A DNA stretch of 36,455 nt from Desulfuromonadales bacterium (GCA_013377095.1 JACAAY010000049.1:1-36455); one strand, 5' to 3'; counted from the first letter of the stretch, positions 23,407 through 31,646 are shown. Numbers and translations are program-made. Notes: generated by a model not told the origin, from the sequence alone.

Positions 23407-24620
23407 AATGCATAAAACTTATCGAACTGACCATTTTCTGTACCCTGCTGTTTACAACCAATACAATTGCCCATGGAGGTAAAAAAATGGAATCCGAATA
23501 TTTATATGAAAGGAAAACTTACCAGACAAAAGTAATAGCCTTGCCGCCTCAAATACACAAAATCGGCGGCTTGTTTGGAGGCTACAACCACATATCTATC
23601 TTTCCTGTCCCGCAGGACAATGCCGTTGGCAGCAATGACATGGGCAATGCCGTCACCATCATCTCTTTTCCCAAAGGCAAGATGGACTACGACAAATATT
23701 TTCGTAATGCGAAAGATATAACAGGCAGCGGCAAATATATGCCACCCATATCACAAGACCTGATCGGCTTTGGTCAAGTGAGGGTATTTCACCTATTTGA
23801 CTTCAAGAAAAAACTGCACCGTGAATACACCATAGTCTTTCCTGTTACTCAGTATATCAATAATATCGCCATAGCCGATGCCCGTCAGAGGCATTTCATT
23901 TTCGAAATAGAGTCGCAGAAAGCCGAACCCAAAGGTCCCTGGGATGTAAACTATAGTCTTCAGCTTATCGAACTGAATGGCGACAAGCATAATTTGATCA
24001 AGGAAATACCAAAAGTGCGAAGCACTTGGACAACCACAAAGGACAGGGTATTTCTTTGGGCATTTGATGATAAAAAACTTCGTGTATTGGACATGAACCT
24101 GGAACCGGCCCATCACCCGCTTGAGGATGCGGTAAAACAGAATAAAAACAAAATTGACTTTTCAGATATATATATGCATCCGCATCACCCATTTGCCCTC
24201 CTGGCCGGCGGGGAAAAAGGCGCAACAATTATTAGTTGGGCGAGAGGTAAAAACGACGAACCTCATTTGTTTATATCTGGAGCGTTAAATTTCAGTTTTT
24301 CACCCGACGGCAAATGGGTCGTATTAACTGATTATTTAAGCTCAAACACTAATCAAACCTACATCATGCCTGTCTCCGAAAAGTACCCGCACTATTTGGG
24401 TACACCGATATTGTTATCAAATGATTCTTTTAACGCTGGTCAGAGCGCTTGGACAACCAATCCAACCGCTTTTGTTGGTACAAAACTTGACAAAATTTTC
24501 CGTTGGGACCTGGAAAATCAGGATTATCCCGGTAAAGACAAGATGTCTTTCCATGATTACATCGTGCAGGAAGACCTGAAAAAGCTGACAAAGGAAAAGA
24601 AGCAGGGGCTGGGGCGATAA
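23403..24620 (+). CDS. Secreted propeller-like protein, candidate immunity protein
   Basis: The 405-aa protein starts with a Sec signal peptide (about residues 1-24, cleavage near IAHG). The mature part is rich in beta strands and contains the block FSFSPDGKWVVL (about residues 299-310) characteristic of TolB-like beta-propeller repeats. Translation is coupled to the VgrG-amidohydrolase chimera by an ATGA overlap, so the two are made together. Export to the periplasm and pairing with a VgrG-linked hydrolase suggest an immunity role, but a housekeeping or accessory role cannot be ruled out. No catalytic motif is evident. Confidence 0.55.
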   Translation: MKCIKLIELTIFCTLLFTTNTIAHGGKKMESEYLYERKTYQTKVIALPPQIHKIGGLFGGYNHISIFPVPQDNAVGSNDMGNAVTIISFPKGKMDYDKYFRNAKDITGSGKYMPPISQDLIGFGQVRVFHLFDFKKKLHREYTIVFPVTQYINNIAIADARQRHFIFEIESQKAEPKGPWDVNYSLQLIELNGDKHNLIKEIPKVRSTWTTTKDRVFLWAFDDKKLRVLDMNLEPAHHPLEDAVKQNKNKIDFSDIYMHPHHPFALLAGGEKGATIISWARGKNDEPHLFISGALNFSFSPDGKWVVLTDYLSSNTNQTYIMPVSEKYPHYLGTPILLSNDSFNAGQSAWTTNPTAFVGTKLDKIFRWDLENQDYPGKDKMSFHDYIVQEDLKKLTKEKKQGLGR

Positions 24621-24720
24621 TTCGGGGACCGGAAATCAGGGACTGGGGACTGGTTTTTGACTTCTTTACGACATTGCATGAGTCGATTTGTAATTTATGG
24701 GTAAGAAGGGAAAAGGCTTC

Positions 24721-24777
24721 ATGGAGCATGGCAGACGAACATTGTTGTCATTAGCCATTGGTGCTTCGGTAGTCTGA
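24721..24777 (+). pseudogene. Possible stub of a twin-arginine signal peptide
   Basis: A short frame reads MEHGRRTLLSLAIGASVV and then stops (TGA 24775-24777). The double Arg followed by a hydrophobic stretch looks like the first part of a Tat signal peptide with its mature protein gone. The preceding bases (AAGAAGGGAAAAGG) could serve as a ribosome binding site. It lies in the 187-bp gap before the DUF2169 gene. It may equally be chance. Confidence 0.2.
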
Positions 24778-24807
24778 ACACGTCAATATTGAGGTAATTG
24801 AGAACCT

Positions 24808-26004
24808 ATGGAATTCACCAATCACACCCCCTTCCCCTCACTCACCTTTCAAGCCCTGGACCAGCACAGACAGCCCGCACAAGTGTTGGTAATGCGCGCC
24901 ACCCTGGATATGCGGGCCGACGGAACTCTCGATCTCTCCCACGAGCAGGAACCGCTGGTCCTGACCGATGAATACTTCGGTGAGCCGAATAGGAGCAGCG
25001 TCCGACAGGAGAGCGACCTGGCCCCATTCAAGCCCAGGTGCGACGTGGTCGTGAACGCCATGGCGTACGCGCCGGGCGGAAGGCCGTCACCACGTTTCAG
25101 CGTCGGAATCAGGATCAACGCCCCTCCCCGGGAGAAAGGGGCATCCGCTCCGCCCATCCTGGAGAAGAAGCTGGTCGTGACCGGACCACGAAAAGCCTTC
25201 CTGGAAGGGAAGATTCTGAAAATATCAGGAAAACCGCTTACGTCCCTTCCAATCCACTATGAATTCGCATTTGGTGGTGAATGTCGCATCAACCGGGATG
25301 ATCCCAACCGAAATCAGGTTGCCCCTGCATACCTGCTTTCCCCGGAGCAGCTAGAACTGCACCCGGATGGCCCAGATAAGGCTCCACTTGCCCACAGGGT
25401 ATGTGAATCGAATCCGATCGGCACGGGCTTTGTTGAACCCTGGTATCTCAGTGCCGCGAGACTCAAGGAAATCCCTTTCCCGCAGATCGAATGCACCAAG
25501 AACCCGGTGCTCCAAATTGGCCTGCCCTACCCGCCCCAGGGGTTCGGCATCATCTCCAAGTCGTGGCAGCCCAGACTCAAGCTGGCCGGAACATACGATG
25601 ACGCCTGGCTTGAGCAAAGGTGGCCGGACATTCCGGATGATTTGGATTTCGCATTCTGGAACGGTGCCCATTCCGACATGCAGATTCCCTATCTGCGGGG
25701 CAATGAAACCATCCAACTCACCAACCTGATGCCGACCGGTGTTGTCCCCACTATTCAGGATTCAGAAGGCAACTCGGTTGCCAGCTTTGAATTGCCGGGC
25801 CGCACTCCACACCTTTTTGCCCAGTTTGGAAGCGGGGAGACGAGCGCTGTCGATTTCAACATCGACACGCTCATCATCGACACGGAAAACAGAAAGCTTT
25901 CGCTTGTCTATCGTTCAATCATACCGGAACGGCCAGTTGTCTGGACGCTGGTGGCGAAGATTAATGGCAAAGTGGATTCGAATTTCCTTGGTACTGCTGA
26001 GTAA
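24808..26004 (+). CDS. DUF2169 family protein, T6SS accessory or adaptor
   Basis: The 398-aa protein matches the DUF2169 family: the opening NHTPFPSLTFQALD, then VLVMRATLDM, the block around KPRCDVVVNAMAYAP, IHYEFAFGGE, and C-terminal FWNGAHSDMQIPYLRGNE. DUF2169 genes are found beside vgrG, PAAR and effector genes and are thought to help load effectors on the spike, though the mechanism is less settled than for DUF4123 or DUF1795 chaperones. GC content returns here to the level of the core genes. The protein has no signal peptide and should be cytoplasmic. No PAAR gene follows. Confidence 0.85.
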   Translation: MEFTNHTPFPSLTFQALDQHRQPAQVLVMRATLDMRADGTLDLSHEQEPLVLTDEYFGEPNRSSVRQESDLAPFKPRCDVVVNAMAYAPGGRPSPRFSVGIRINAPPREKGASAPPILEKKLVVTGPRKAFLEGKILKISGKPLTSLPIHYEFAFGGECRINRDDPNRNQVAPAYLLSPEQLELHPDGPDKAPLAHRVCESNPIGTGFVEPWYLSAARLKEIPFPQIECTKNPVLQIGLPYPPQGFGIISKSWQPRLKLAGTYDDAWLEQRWPDIPDDLDFAFWNGAHSDMQIPYLRGNETIQLTNLMPTGVVPTIQDSEGNSVASFELPGRTPHLFAQFGSGETSAVDFNIDTLIIDTENRKLSLVYRSIIPERPVVWTLVAKINGKVDSNFLGTAE

Positions 26005-26386
26005 GGTGTTGAAACCGTCTCAACTTAAACCGGCAACGTTCGGACGGATTTGATCATCAAGAGAAGTTGGAAATAATTTGAGGCGCGGTGGATCTGCCAT
26101 ATGAGACGAAGAATAATGCTCGTCTTGACAGGTCTTGTATGTAACAAGAATCGATCATAAGAAATCCATTATTAATGCAATTATCGTAACCCTCGGCAAA
26201 TTCCTGAATATCAAGACGCAAAAACATTCCCAATCCGATTGATTGATATATCAAATCAGTGGACAAAGGGGTTCTCTTTTCCCAACATGCGTTTCCATGT
26301 TTTGTGATGGGCTGTCAAACGAGGAAGGAATATAAAAAAGTACGTTCTATGGGGAGGGCGTGTTGCGTGAACCCCCTGTGGCTTCA

Positions 26387-26409
26387 GCGGGTAATTTCAG
26401 TCTACCCGC
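26387..26409 (-). terminator. Hairpin downstream of the small minus-strand gene
   Basis: GCGGGTA and TACCCGC pair as a seven-base stem around a nine-base loop, 47 bp after the stop of the minus-strand 52-aa gene. No T-run follows on that strand, so it may protect the 3' end of the message or act as a weak terminator. Confidence 0.35.
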
Positions 26410-26425
26410 CCGCTGTGCGCCCCAG

Positions 26426-26447
26426 TCCTGCCTTTTCCGCGGCAGGA
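26426..26447 (-). terminator. Second hairpin downstream of the small minus-strand gene
   Basis: TCCTGCC and GGCAGGA pair around an eight-base loop, nine bases past the stop codon of the 52-aa gene. Together with the hairpin at 26387-26409 it makes a tandem pair in the gap between convergent operons. It lacks a T-run. Confidence 0.35.
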
Positions 26448-26455
26448 CCGGAGAG

Positions 26456-26614
26456 TTATCGTTGCTTCAACTTTTCAATCTCATCAATTATTTCGGATCG
26501 AGTCAACAGACCTTTATTTTCGAGAACGGTAATCAGGGCCAGCATCTCATAGCTGTGCGCAATAACCAACTCGTCAAGTGATACGACCGGATTCTGTTTT
26601 GTCTGTTCTGTCAT
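26456..26614 (-). CDS. 52-aa conserved-looking small protein
   Basis: On the minus strand ATG 26614-26612 opens a 52-residue frame (MTEQTKQNPVVSLDELVI...) ending at TAA 26458-26456. The purine-rich site AAGGAGAGG lies about eleven bases upstream. The sequence is mostly helical with a pattern ELVIAHSYEMLALITVLENK followed by GLLTRSEIIDEIEKLKQR, which reads like a real protein-interaction helix pair. It follows the coiled-coil gene by 68 bp and probably belongs to the same operon as the PAS gene. I do not know its family. Confidence 0.65.
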   Translation of the reverse strand: MTEQTKQNPVVSLDELVIAHSYEMLALITVLENKGLLTRSEIIDEIEKLKQR

Positions 26615-26682
26615 TACGTGTATTCCTCTCCTTTTTTTGCGGCGCTCGTGGGCATCTGCCGTAGCGCGGCAGCGGGCATGTC

Positions 26683-26970
26683 CTAGCTCTTGCTGATCAT
26701 TTTCAGCTGTTGTTCAAGCTGCAAAATGATGGACTGCATCTTGACTACTTCCTCCAGGGACGGCAACCCTTCCATTTCGTGACGCAACATTTCATAAAGA
26801 CCAAGCATCTCCATGTATTTTTGTCCCAGCTCCTTGATTCGCTTTTCCAGATCATTTCGTTCCGTGGTAAGCGAACGTACCAACTCGTCCTTGATTTTCA
26901 GCACCGCCTGGAGTTCTTCAATTTCCCGTGACAAACTTTTTGTTACGCCATCATTACCCTGATCCGGCAT
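26683..26970 (-). CDS. Small coiled-coil protein
   Basis: The 95-aa protein is nearly all coiled coil from about residue 14 (SREIEELQAVLKIKDELVRSL) to the end, with Leu/Ile heptads and many Glu/Lys pairs. The start MPDQGNDGV at 26970 is chosen because AGGGAGG lies eight bases upstream; a longer frame to 27087 overlaps the PAS gene and lacks such a site. It has no membrane segment or signal peptide. Between a PAS protein and a 52-aa helical protein it may be a signalling adaptor or scaffold; the family is unknown to me. Confidence 0.7.
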   Translation of the reverse strand: MPDQGNDGVTKSLSREIEELQAVLKIKDELVRSLTTERNDLEKRIKELGQKYMEMLGLYEMLRHEMEGLPSLEEVVKMQSIILQLEQQLKMISKS

Positions 26971-27061
26971 ATGGCAAACCTCCCTGGACGCTTCCGGAAT
27001 GTAACCCTGAGAAGGGATTATTTCTTTGATTTCAGCGAGCTTGATCCCCTTTTCTGTGACC

Positions 27062-27631
27062 TTACCTGATGTTGCACAGTTTTGCAAAAACCTGTGAGTA
27101 CACTTTTTTTATCCGTTTATTTTCCGGCGTTGATTCAAGGTTTTGGATGAGTGAATGAATCGAAGCCAGCGGCTGAAACATGTCCCGCATCAGGAATTCG
27201 CTCAACTGGTCGGTCTGTTTTTCAGCCTCGACACGCCGTGAAATATCGCGCGCAATGCAGATCACCCCAAAAATATCTCCGCCCTGATTAAACCAGGGAA
27301 ACTTGGTTACCGAGACCGACACGGTTTCCCCATTGGGATGGGTAATCGTTTCGCGAATATCGCGGATTGCCCGTTTGTGGGTCATAACCCACAGATCATC
27401 TTTCAATGATTTTGCGGCCTCTGCTGACGGAAGCAGGTCCTGATCGGTTTTCCCCTTCATCTGGGCAGGGGTCATGCCATAATGTCTTGCCTTTTCATTG
27501 CTGACAGAGACAAAATTTCCCCCCGTATAACCGCCTTTTTCATCCCTGAAATATTCCTTGAACACGATGGAATCGGACGAATATTCCATAAGCGCGTAAA
27601 ACATAAGAAGATTCTGAATAATTTGTCCCAT
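27062..27631 (-). CDS. Stand-alone PAS-domain sensor protein
   Basis: The 189-aa protein has one PAS domain of the PAS_4 type (about residues 14-135): the start FYALMEYSSDSIVFKEYF, the GKTDQDLLPSAEAAK segment and the ending IFGVICIARDISRRVEAE. A helical tail of about 55 residues follows, resembling the first helix of a histidine-kinase dimerisation domain (SEFLMRDMFQPLASIHSLIQNL) but without the phospho-acceptor His and without a kinase domain. It may sense a small ligand or redox state and signal by protein contact. GGAGG lies about ten bases before ATG 27631. Confidence 0.8.
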   Translation of the reverse strand: MGQIIQNLLMFYALMEYSSDSIVFKEYFRDEKGGYTGGNFVSVSNEKARHYGMTPAQMKGKTDQDLLPSAEAAKSLKDDLWVMTHKRAIRDIRETITHPNGETVSVSVTKFPWFNQGGDIFGVICIARDISRRVEAEKQTDQLSEFLMRDMFQPLASIHSLIQNLESTPENKRIKKVYSQVFAKLCNIR

Positions 27632-27659
27632 GACAACCCTGCCTCCGTTCCGTCCCGAG

Positions 27660-27665
27660 ACTATA
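27660..27665 (-). promoter_or_regulatory. -10 element for the PAS operon
   Basis: On the minus strand TATAGT (five of six consensus bases) lies about 30 bp upstream of the PAS gene start, giving a short leader that contains the GGAGG site. No good -35 is present at the right distance, so activator dependence is possible. Confidence 0.3.
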
Positions 27666-27845
27666 CATTCAACGCGTTACAATTACACAAAAAAAATCAA
27701 CCTGAACAGCACCCCGGTTCGGTTATTTTTGTTTCCCGTTGATCAGACATGGTACACAATGTGGCCCTTTGCAGATGACTCGACCGGCTGTTTCTGGTAT
27801 CGTGCCTGGAGCTTTTCCACCCGAAATACCCCTTCAAAGGATGTC

Positions 27846-29081
27846 ATGCCCGCCGAAACCCGTCTCAATCCGGACTCTTCGCTTTCAATGCTTCAACAGA
27901 CACCATTCACCCGTTTCTGGTGTGCCCGCGTGGCGAGCTCCATCGCCTTTCAGATGCAGGCGGTGGCGGTGGGCTGGCAGATCTATGCCCTGACCGGCAG
28001 CGCCTGGTATCTGGGGCTGGTAGGACTGGCCCAGTTCCTGCCCATGCTCATGCTGACCCTGGTGGTGGGCCATGTTGCTGACCGCTATGACCGCCGCATG
28101 GTCGCCCGCGTCTGCCAGGTCGTGGAGGGACTGGGGGCGGCCGCTCTGGCTCTGGGCAGTTTCAACGACTGGCAATGCAAGGAAAGCATCCTGGCCACCG
28201 TATTCGTCATGGGAGCGGCCCGCGCCTTCGAGGGGCCAACCATGCAGGCCCTGGTACCCGGTCTGGTGCCGGTCACTCTCCTGTCACGGGCACTGGCCTG
28301 GTCCGCATCGGCAAACCAGACCGCCACCATCATCGGACCCGCACTTGGCGGGCTCCTCTACGCTGCCGGGCCGACAACGGTCTATGCAACGGTCTCTGCC
28401 CTGTTCCTGACAGCCAGCATCTTTATCGCACTGATCCGCGGCGACCATCCCACACCACGTCGGGAGCCACCCAGCTTGCAATCACTGTTCGCAGGTATCG
28501 CCTACATCCGCCGCCACCCGGCAATCCTGGGCGCCATATCCCTTGACCTGTTTGCCGTGTTACTGGGAGGCGCCACCGCACTGCTGCCGATCTATGCCAG
28601 AGATATCCTCATGACCGGCGCCTGGGGGTTGGGTCTGCTGCGCTCCGCACCGGCGATCGGGGCACTGGCCATGTCGGTCTATCTGGCCAGACATCCGCTC
28701 CGCCGCAGGGTTGGTCGAATCATGTTTGCTTCAGTGGCGATCTTCGGGCTGGCCACAATTGTATTCGCACTGTCCACCTCGTTCTTCCTGTCACTGGTAT
28801 CCCTGGTGTTTCTAGGGGCCGCCGATGTCATCAGCGTTGTCATCCGCACTTCGCTGGTCCAGATGGAAACACCCGACGAGATGCGCGGACGGGTCAGTGC
28901 CGTAAATTTCATGTTCATCGGCACCTCCAACCAGTTGGGAGAATTCGAATCCGGCGCAACCGCTGCCCTGTTCGGCACCGTTGCGGCGGCCCTGATCGGC
29001 GGCATCGGCACCCTGATTGTTGTGGCTGCCTGGATGCGACTATTTCCCCAGCTTGTCAGCAGAGATACCCTCGAAGGGTAA
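27846..29081 (+). CDS. MFS transporter (MFS_3, EntS-like exporter group)
   Basis: The 411-aa membrane protein has the twelve-helix major facilitator layout of the MFS_3 family, whose best-known member EntS exports enterobactin. The start region RFWCARVASSIAFQMQAVAVGWQIYALTGSA and the loop GHVADRYDRRMVARVCQ (the DRxxRR motif between helices 2 and 3) are diagnostic. The second half opens with SLQSLFAGIAYIRRHP after a central cytoplasmic loop. The start at 27846 has AAGGA upstream; earlier in-frame codons would add a non-membrane leader. No siderophore genes are near, so the substrate is unknown. It is divergent from the PAS operon. Confidence 0.9.
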   Translation: MPAETRLNPDSSLSMLQQTPFTRFWCARVASSIAFQMQAVAVGWQIYALTGSAWYLGLVGLAQFLPMLMLTLVVGHVADRYDRRMVARVCQVVEGLGAAALALGSFNDWQCKESILATVFVMGAARAFEGPTMQALVPGLVPVTLLSRALAWSASANQTATIIGPALGGLLYAAGPTTVYATVSALFLTASIFIALIRGDHPTPRREPPSLQSLFAGIAYIRRHPAILGAISLDLFAVLLGGATALLPIYARDILMTGAWGLGLLRSAPAIGALAMSVYLARHPLRRRVGRIMFASVAIFGLATIVFALSTSFFLSLVSLVFLGAADVISVVIRTSLVQMETPDEMRGRVSAVNFMFIGTSNQLGEFESGATAALFGTVAAALIGGIGTLIVVAAWMRLFPQLVSRDTLEG

Positions 29082-29094
29082 TGGATTATTAACC

Positions 29095-29187
29095 GGGATC
29101 AAGGGAAATAACGGGGCAGCGCTGATCCCAGGACCTCACCCCAGCATGCCTCGCGCCCGGATGTGGCAATTTGGCATCCGCCGACAA
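29095..29187 (+). pseudogene. Degraded copy of a sigma-54 activator C-terminus
   Basis: Thirty-one codons after the MFS gene match, almost codon for codon, the last 31 residues of the intact activator downstream: GIKGNNGAALIPGPHPSM and PRARMWQFGIRRQ here against [18 protein letters not shown] and [13 protein letters not shown] there. Both are the end of a Fis-type HTH. Nothing upstream in this copy encodes the AAA+ part, and the stop codon is lost. It is a relic of a second activator or of a partial duplication. Confidence 0.7.
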
Positions 29188-29284
29188 TGTAGATATACAA
29201 CGTCAGAAACTGCTTGACGCTGGGGAATTAAGGGGCATAAACATAGAACAGCTTTGTAAAATCGTGGGCACGTGAGATCCGGCC

Positions 29285-31000
29285 ATGGGAACCAACAGAG
29301 ACGGGAATATGCCAACAAAAACCTCCAACTTGCGAAGCCGAGCCGAGAACCATCTGGACGCAACGACAGGTTTTTCTCAGACAGGCGACGAGACGAAGCG
29401 ACTCCTTCACGAACTGCAGGTTCACCAGGTAGAACTGGAAATGCAAAATGCAGAGCTGCTGCAATCACGGGAAGAGCTTGAGACATCGCGAAACAAATTT
29501 GCAGAACTGTATGAATTTGCACCGGTTGGCTACTTCACCTTTACTACCAATGGACTGATTCATGAGGTCAATCTTGCCGGCGCGCAGCTGCTGGGCATCG
29601 AACGGCAGCTGCTGACCAACCACCCCTTTGCCAGCTTTATCGCGGATTCGGAGGGAGAGGATATTTTTTCACAACACCTGCAAATGGTCATGAATCGACA
29701 GGGCTTGCTGAAATGCGAAGTCAGGCTCAAGGCAAACCACGGCGCGTTGCTCCATGGCCAACTTCAGAGCGTAGCGGTCTCGATCCAAAACAGGCCCGAC
29801 CACATTCTTACCTCGATCATTGACGTCACGACCCGCAAGCAGTTGGAGGAGGCGCTGCAACAGGCACATGACAAACTGGAGTCAACCGTTCATGAGCGGA
29901 CAGAAGAACTGCTCAAGACCAATCTGAGGCTCACCCAGGAGATTGCGGAACGCAGGAAGGCCGAAGAGTCACTCAAGATTACGCTTACGGAAATTCAAGA
30001 GCTAAAGGACCGCCTCAGGGCTGAGAATGTCTACCTGCAGCAGGAGGTTGCCGAGGAGTACAACTTCGGCGAGATCATCGGCCAGAGCAATGCCATCTCC
30101 TATGTCTTCTTCCGGGTCGAGCAGGTGGCGCCCATGGATACGACGGTGCTTCTGCTGGGTGAGACCGGCACCGGCAAGGGGGTGGTGGCGCGCGCCATCC
30201 ACAGCAGGAGCGCCCGCAAGAACCGGCCGATGATAACGGTCAACTGCACGGCGCTGCCGGGAAACCTGATCGAAAGCGAGCTCTTCGGCCGGGAACGGGG
30301 CGCCTTCACCGGGGCCGATGCCCGCCAGATGGGGCGTTTCGAGCTGGCTGACGGCGGCACCATATTCCTGGACGAAATCGGCGAGATGCCGCTGGAGTTG
30401 CAGTGCAAGCTGCTGCGGGTCATCCAGGACGGCGAGTTCGAGCGGCTGGGCAGCCCCCGCACCATCAAGGTCAATGTGCGGATCATCGCCGCCAGCAACC
30501 GCAATCTGGAGGAAGAGATCAAGAACGGCAGGTTCCGTGAAGACCTGTTCTACCGGCTCAATGTCTTCCCCATCACCATGCCGCCACTCCGGCAGCGCGA
30601 AGAAGACATTCAGCTGCTGGTCAATCATTTCGTCGCCAAATTCAACAAAAAAATCGGCAAAAAAATTGTGACCGTTTCCAAAGAAACCCTGCACGCCCTG
30701 CAGAACTACAATTGGCCCGGCAATGTACGGGAGCTTGAAAGTGTCATCGAACGGGCGGTGATCACCAGCCAGGGCAGTGCACTACAGGTGCTGGACCGCT
30801 TTGATACACTTCAGACAGCCGCTGATCCGGGTGTTCAGAATATCAAAGCCCTCACCGAGTTGGAGCACGACCACATCCTCCAGGTGCTGCAGAAAGCCGG
30901 TTGGCGGATCGAGGGGCACAACGGAGCTGCGGTCCTCCTTGGCATCAACCCCAGCACACTTCGCGCCCGGATGCGAAAGTTCGGTATCCGTCGGCAATAG
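29285..31000 (+). CDS. PAS-containing sigma-54-dependent transcriptional activator
   Basis: The 571-aa protein has an N-terminal coiled coil ([19 protein letters not shown]), one PAS domain (about residues 68-195), a second coiled coil, an AAA+ domain and a Fis-type HTH. The AAA+ part has Walker A GETGTGKG (292-299), the GAFTGA loop that contacts sigma-54 (339-344) and Walker B with Asp363. The HTH is at the end ([16 protein letters not shown]). There is no receiver domain, so it is controlled by its PAS sensor and not by a kinase. The start could be ATG 29285 or 29309. A relic of a similar protein's C-terminus lies just upstream. Its targets are not evident; I found no convincing -24/-12 promoter in the window. 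Confidence 0.93.
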   Translation: MGTNRDGNMPTKTSNLRSRAENHLDATTGFSQTGDETKRLLHELQVHQVELEMQNAELLQSREELETSRNKFAELYEFAPVGYFTFTTNGLIHEVNLAGAQLLGIERQLLTNHPFASFIADSEGEDIFSQHLQMVMNRQGLLKCEVRLKANHGALLHGQLQSVAVSIQNRPDHILTSIIDVTTRKQLEEALQQAHDKLESTVHERTEELLKTNLRLTQEIAERRKAEESLKITLTEIQELKDRLRAENVYLQQEVAEEYNFGEIIGQSNAISYVFFRVEQVAPMDTTVLLLGETGTGKGVVARAIHSRSARKNRPMITVNCTALPGNLIESELFGRERGAFTGADARQMGRFELADGGTIFLDEIGEMPLELQCKLLRVIQDGEFERLGSPRTIKVNVRIIAASNRNLEEEIKNGRFREDLFYRLNVFPITMPPLRQREEDIQLLVNHFVAKFNKKIGKKIVTVSKETLHALQNYNWPGNVRELESVIERAVITSQGSALQVLDRFDTLQTAADPGVQNIKALTELEHDHILQVLQKAGWRIEGHNGAAVLLGINPSTLRARMRKFGIRRQ

Positions 31001-31019
31001 AGAACTTCAACCGCGACGC

Positions 31020-31057
31020 ATCCGTCATATATGCCGGTTATGTTACCCGTGACGGAT
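31020..31057. repeat. Inverted repeat ATCCGTCA/TGACGGAT
   Basis: Eight-base arms (31020-31027 and 31050-31057) are separated by 22 bases, starting 20 bp after the activator's stop. They could form a stem at the 3' end of that message. The same heptamer pair occurs around the next intergenic gap at 31497-31560. Confidence 0.4.
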
Positions 31058-31109
31058 TCAGTTGACGGTTCTCCCATCCACCCGCAGCAGCCCTTTCCAC
31101 TTTACCCCG

Positions 31110-31115
31110 TATAAT
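31110..31115 (+). promoter_or_regulatory. -10 element upstream of the small unknown gene
   Basis: TATAAT lies within CCCGTATAATC, about 105 bp before ATG 31219. No -35 hexamer is found 16-18 bp upstream. The identical 11-mer recurs at 31637-31647 before the DUF948 gene, which supports a functional element. Confidence 0.4.
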
Positions 31116-31218
31116 CAGACAATTACAGACTCCATCGCCACATTTCTCCTCCGGCACGTTCATTGCGATATTTAGACAAGAGGAAGAGCTACCTATTCAC
31201 AGAAACAAGGAGATTTAT

Positions 31219-31497
31219 ATGCTGTGGTATACATTTTCACTCAAAAAAGAAGATCTGGCCCGTTACACTGAATCCCAGGACCTGTTTACCACCATGGTAC
31301 TGACCCATGGTTTACCCCTGGGCATGACGTTGTGGATAAAGAGCAAGTTTGCTGCCGAAGAGAACATGTTCTTTGCACAGATTCCAGAGACCTTGAATAT
31401 AACGGAAGAGCCCTTTTTTCGTGCGTTCCCTTCCACAAAATGCGACAGCCCCTCAAGGGCCGGTCTCTCGTTGCTGATTGGGAATACCACGTCATAA
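31219..31497 (+). CDS. Small protein of unknown function
   Basis: The 92-aa protein has no signal peptide or membrane segment and I do not recognise its family. ATG 31219 has AAGGAG about six bases upstream, and the frame is preceded by a perfect TATAAT, so it is probably expressed. The composition is mixed, with a Phe/Met-rich middle (KFAAEENMFFAQIPETLNI). It stands alone, with non-coding stretches of about 220 bp on each side. Confidence 0.6.
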   Translation: MLWYTFSLKKEDLARYTESQDLFTTMVLTHGLPLGMTLWIKSKFAAEENMFFAQIPETLNITEEPFFRAFPSTKCDSPSRAGLSLLIGNTTS

Positions 31498-31560
31498 TGA
31501 CGGAAGAATGATCACCCATGGAAGGTGTTTATTTTTGACGTGGGACTCTCAATCCGTCAT
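31497..31560. repeat. Inverted repeat ATGACGGA/TCCGTCAT
   Basis: Eight-base arms (31497-31504 and 31553-31560) lie 48 bases apart directly after the small unknown gene. The heptamer TGACGGA and its complement are the same as in the repeat at 31020-31057, so the two gaps around this gene share a design. Confidence 0.35.
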
Positions 31561-31640
31561 GCATGGCAGGTATGGTGCCCCTGTTGGAAGAGTTTTACAA
31601 AAATATCTTCACCCTACCCCCACTTCTTCTGTTTTTCCCG

Positions 31641-31646
31641 TATAAT
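31641..31646 (+). promoter_or_regulatory. -10 element upstream of the DUF948 gene
   Basis: TATAAT within CCCGTATAATC, the same 11-mer as at 31106-31116. It lies about 80 bp before ATG 31725. A CCACTT is found upstream of both copies, at different distances. No consensus -35 is present. Confidence 0.45.

Larger units (their letters stand above)
26005..26455. other. Gap without a convincing gene between convergent operons
   Basis: About 450 bp separate the DUF2169 gene from the minus-strand small gene. The AT-rich left half has a minus-strand open frame (26057-26266) with no ribosome binding site or known family. The right half is GC-rich and holds two strong hairpins. I see no tRNA gene, insertion sequence or clear attachment site, although this is the right boundary of the T6SS locus. 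Confidence 0.5.

Noticed and set aside
24621..24660. GGGGACCGG/GGGACTGGGGACTGG repeat after the propeller gene, considered as a CRISPR-like or mobile-element repeat
   Set aside because: It is a short, imperfect G-rich duplication of about nine bases with no spacers or flanking inverted repeats.
26057..26266. Minus-strand 69-codon frame in the gap after the DUF2169 gene
   Set aside because: No ribosome binding site, no recognisable family, and an AT-rich non-coding look; kept only as part of the gap description.
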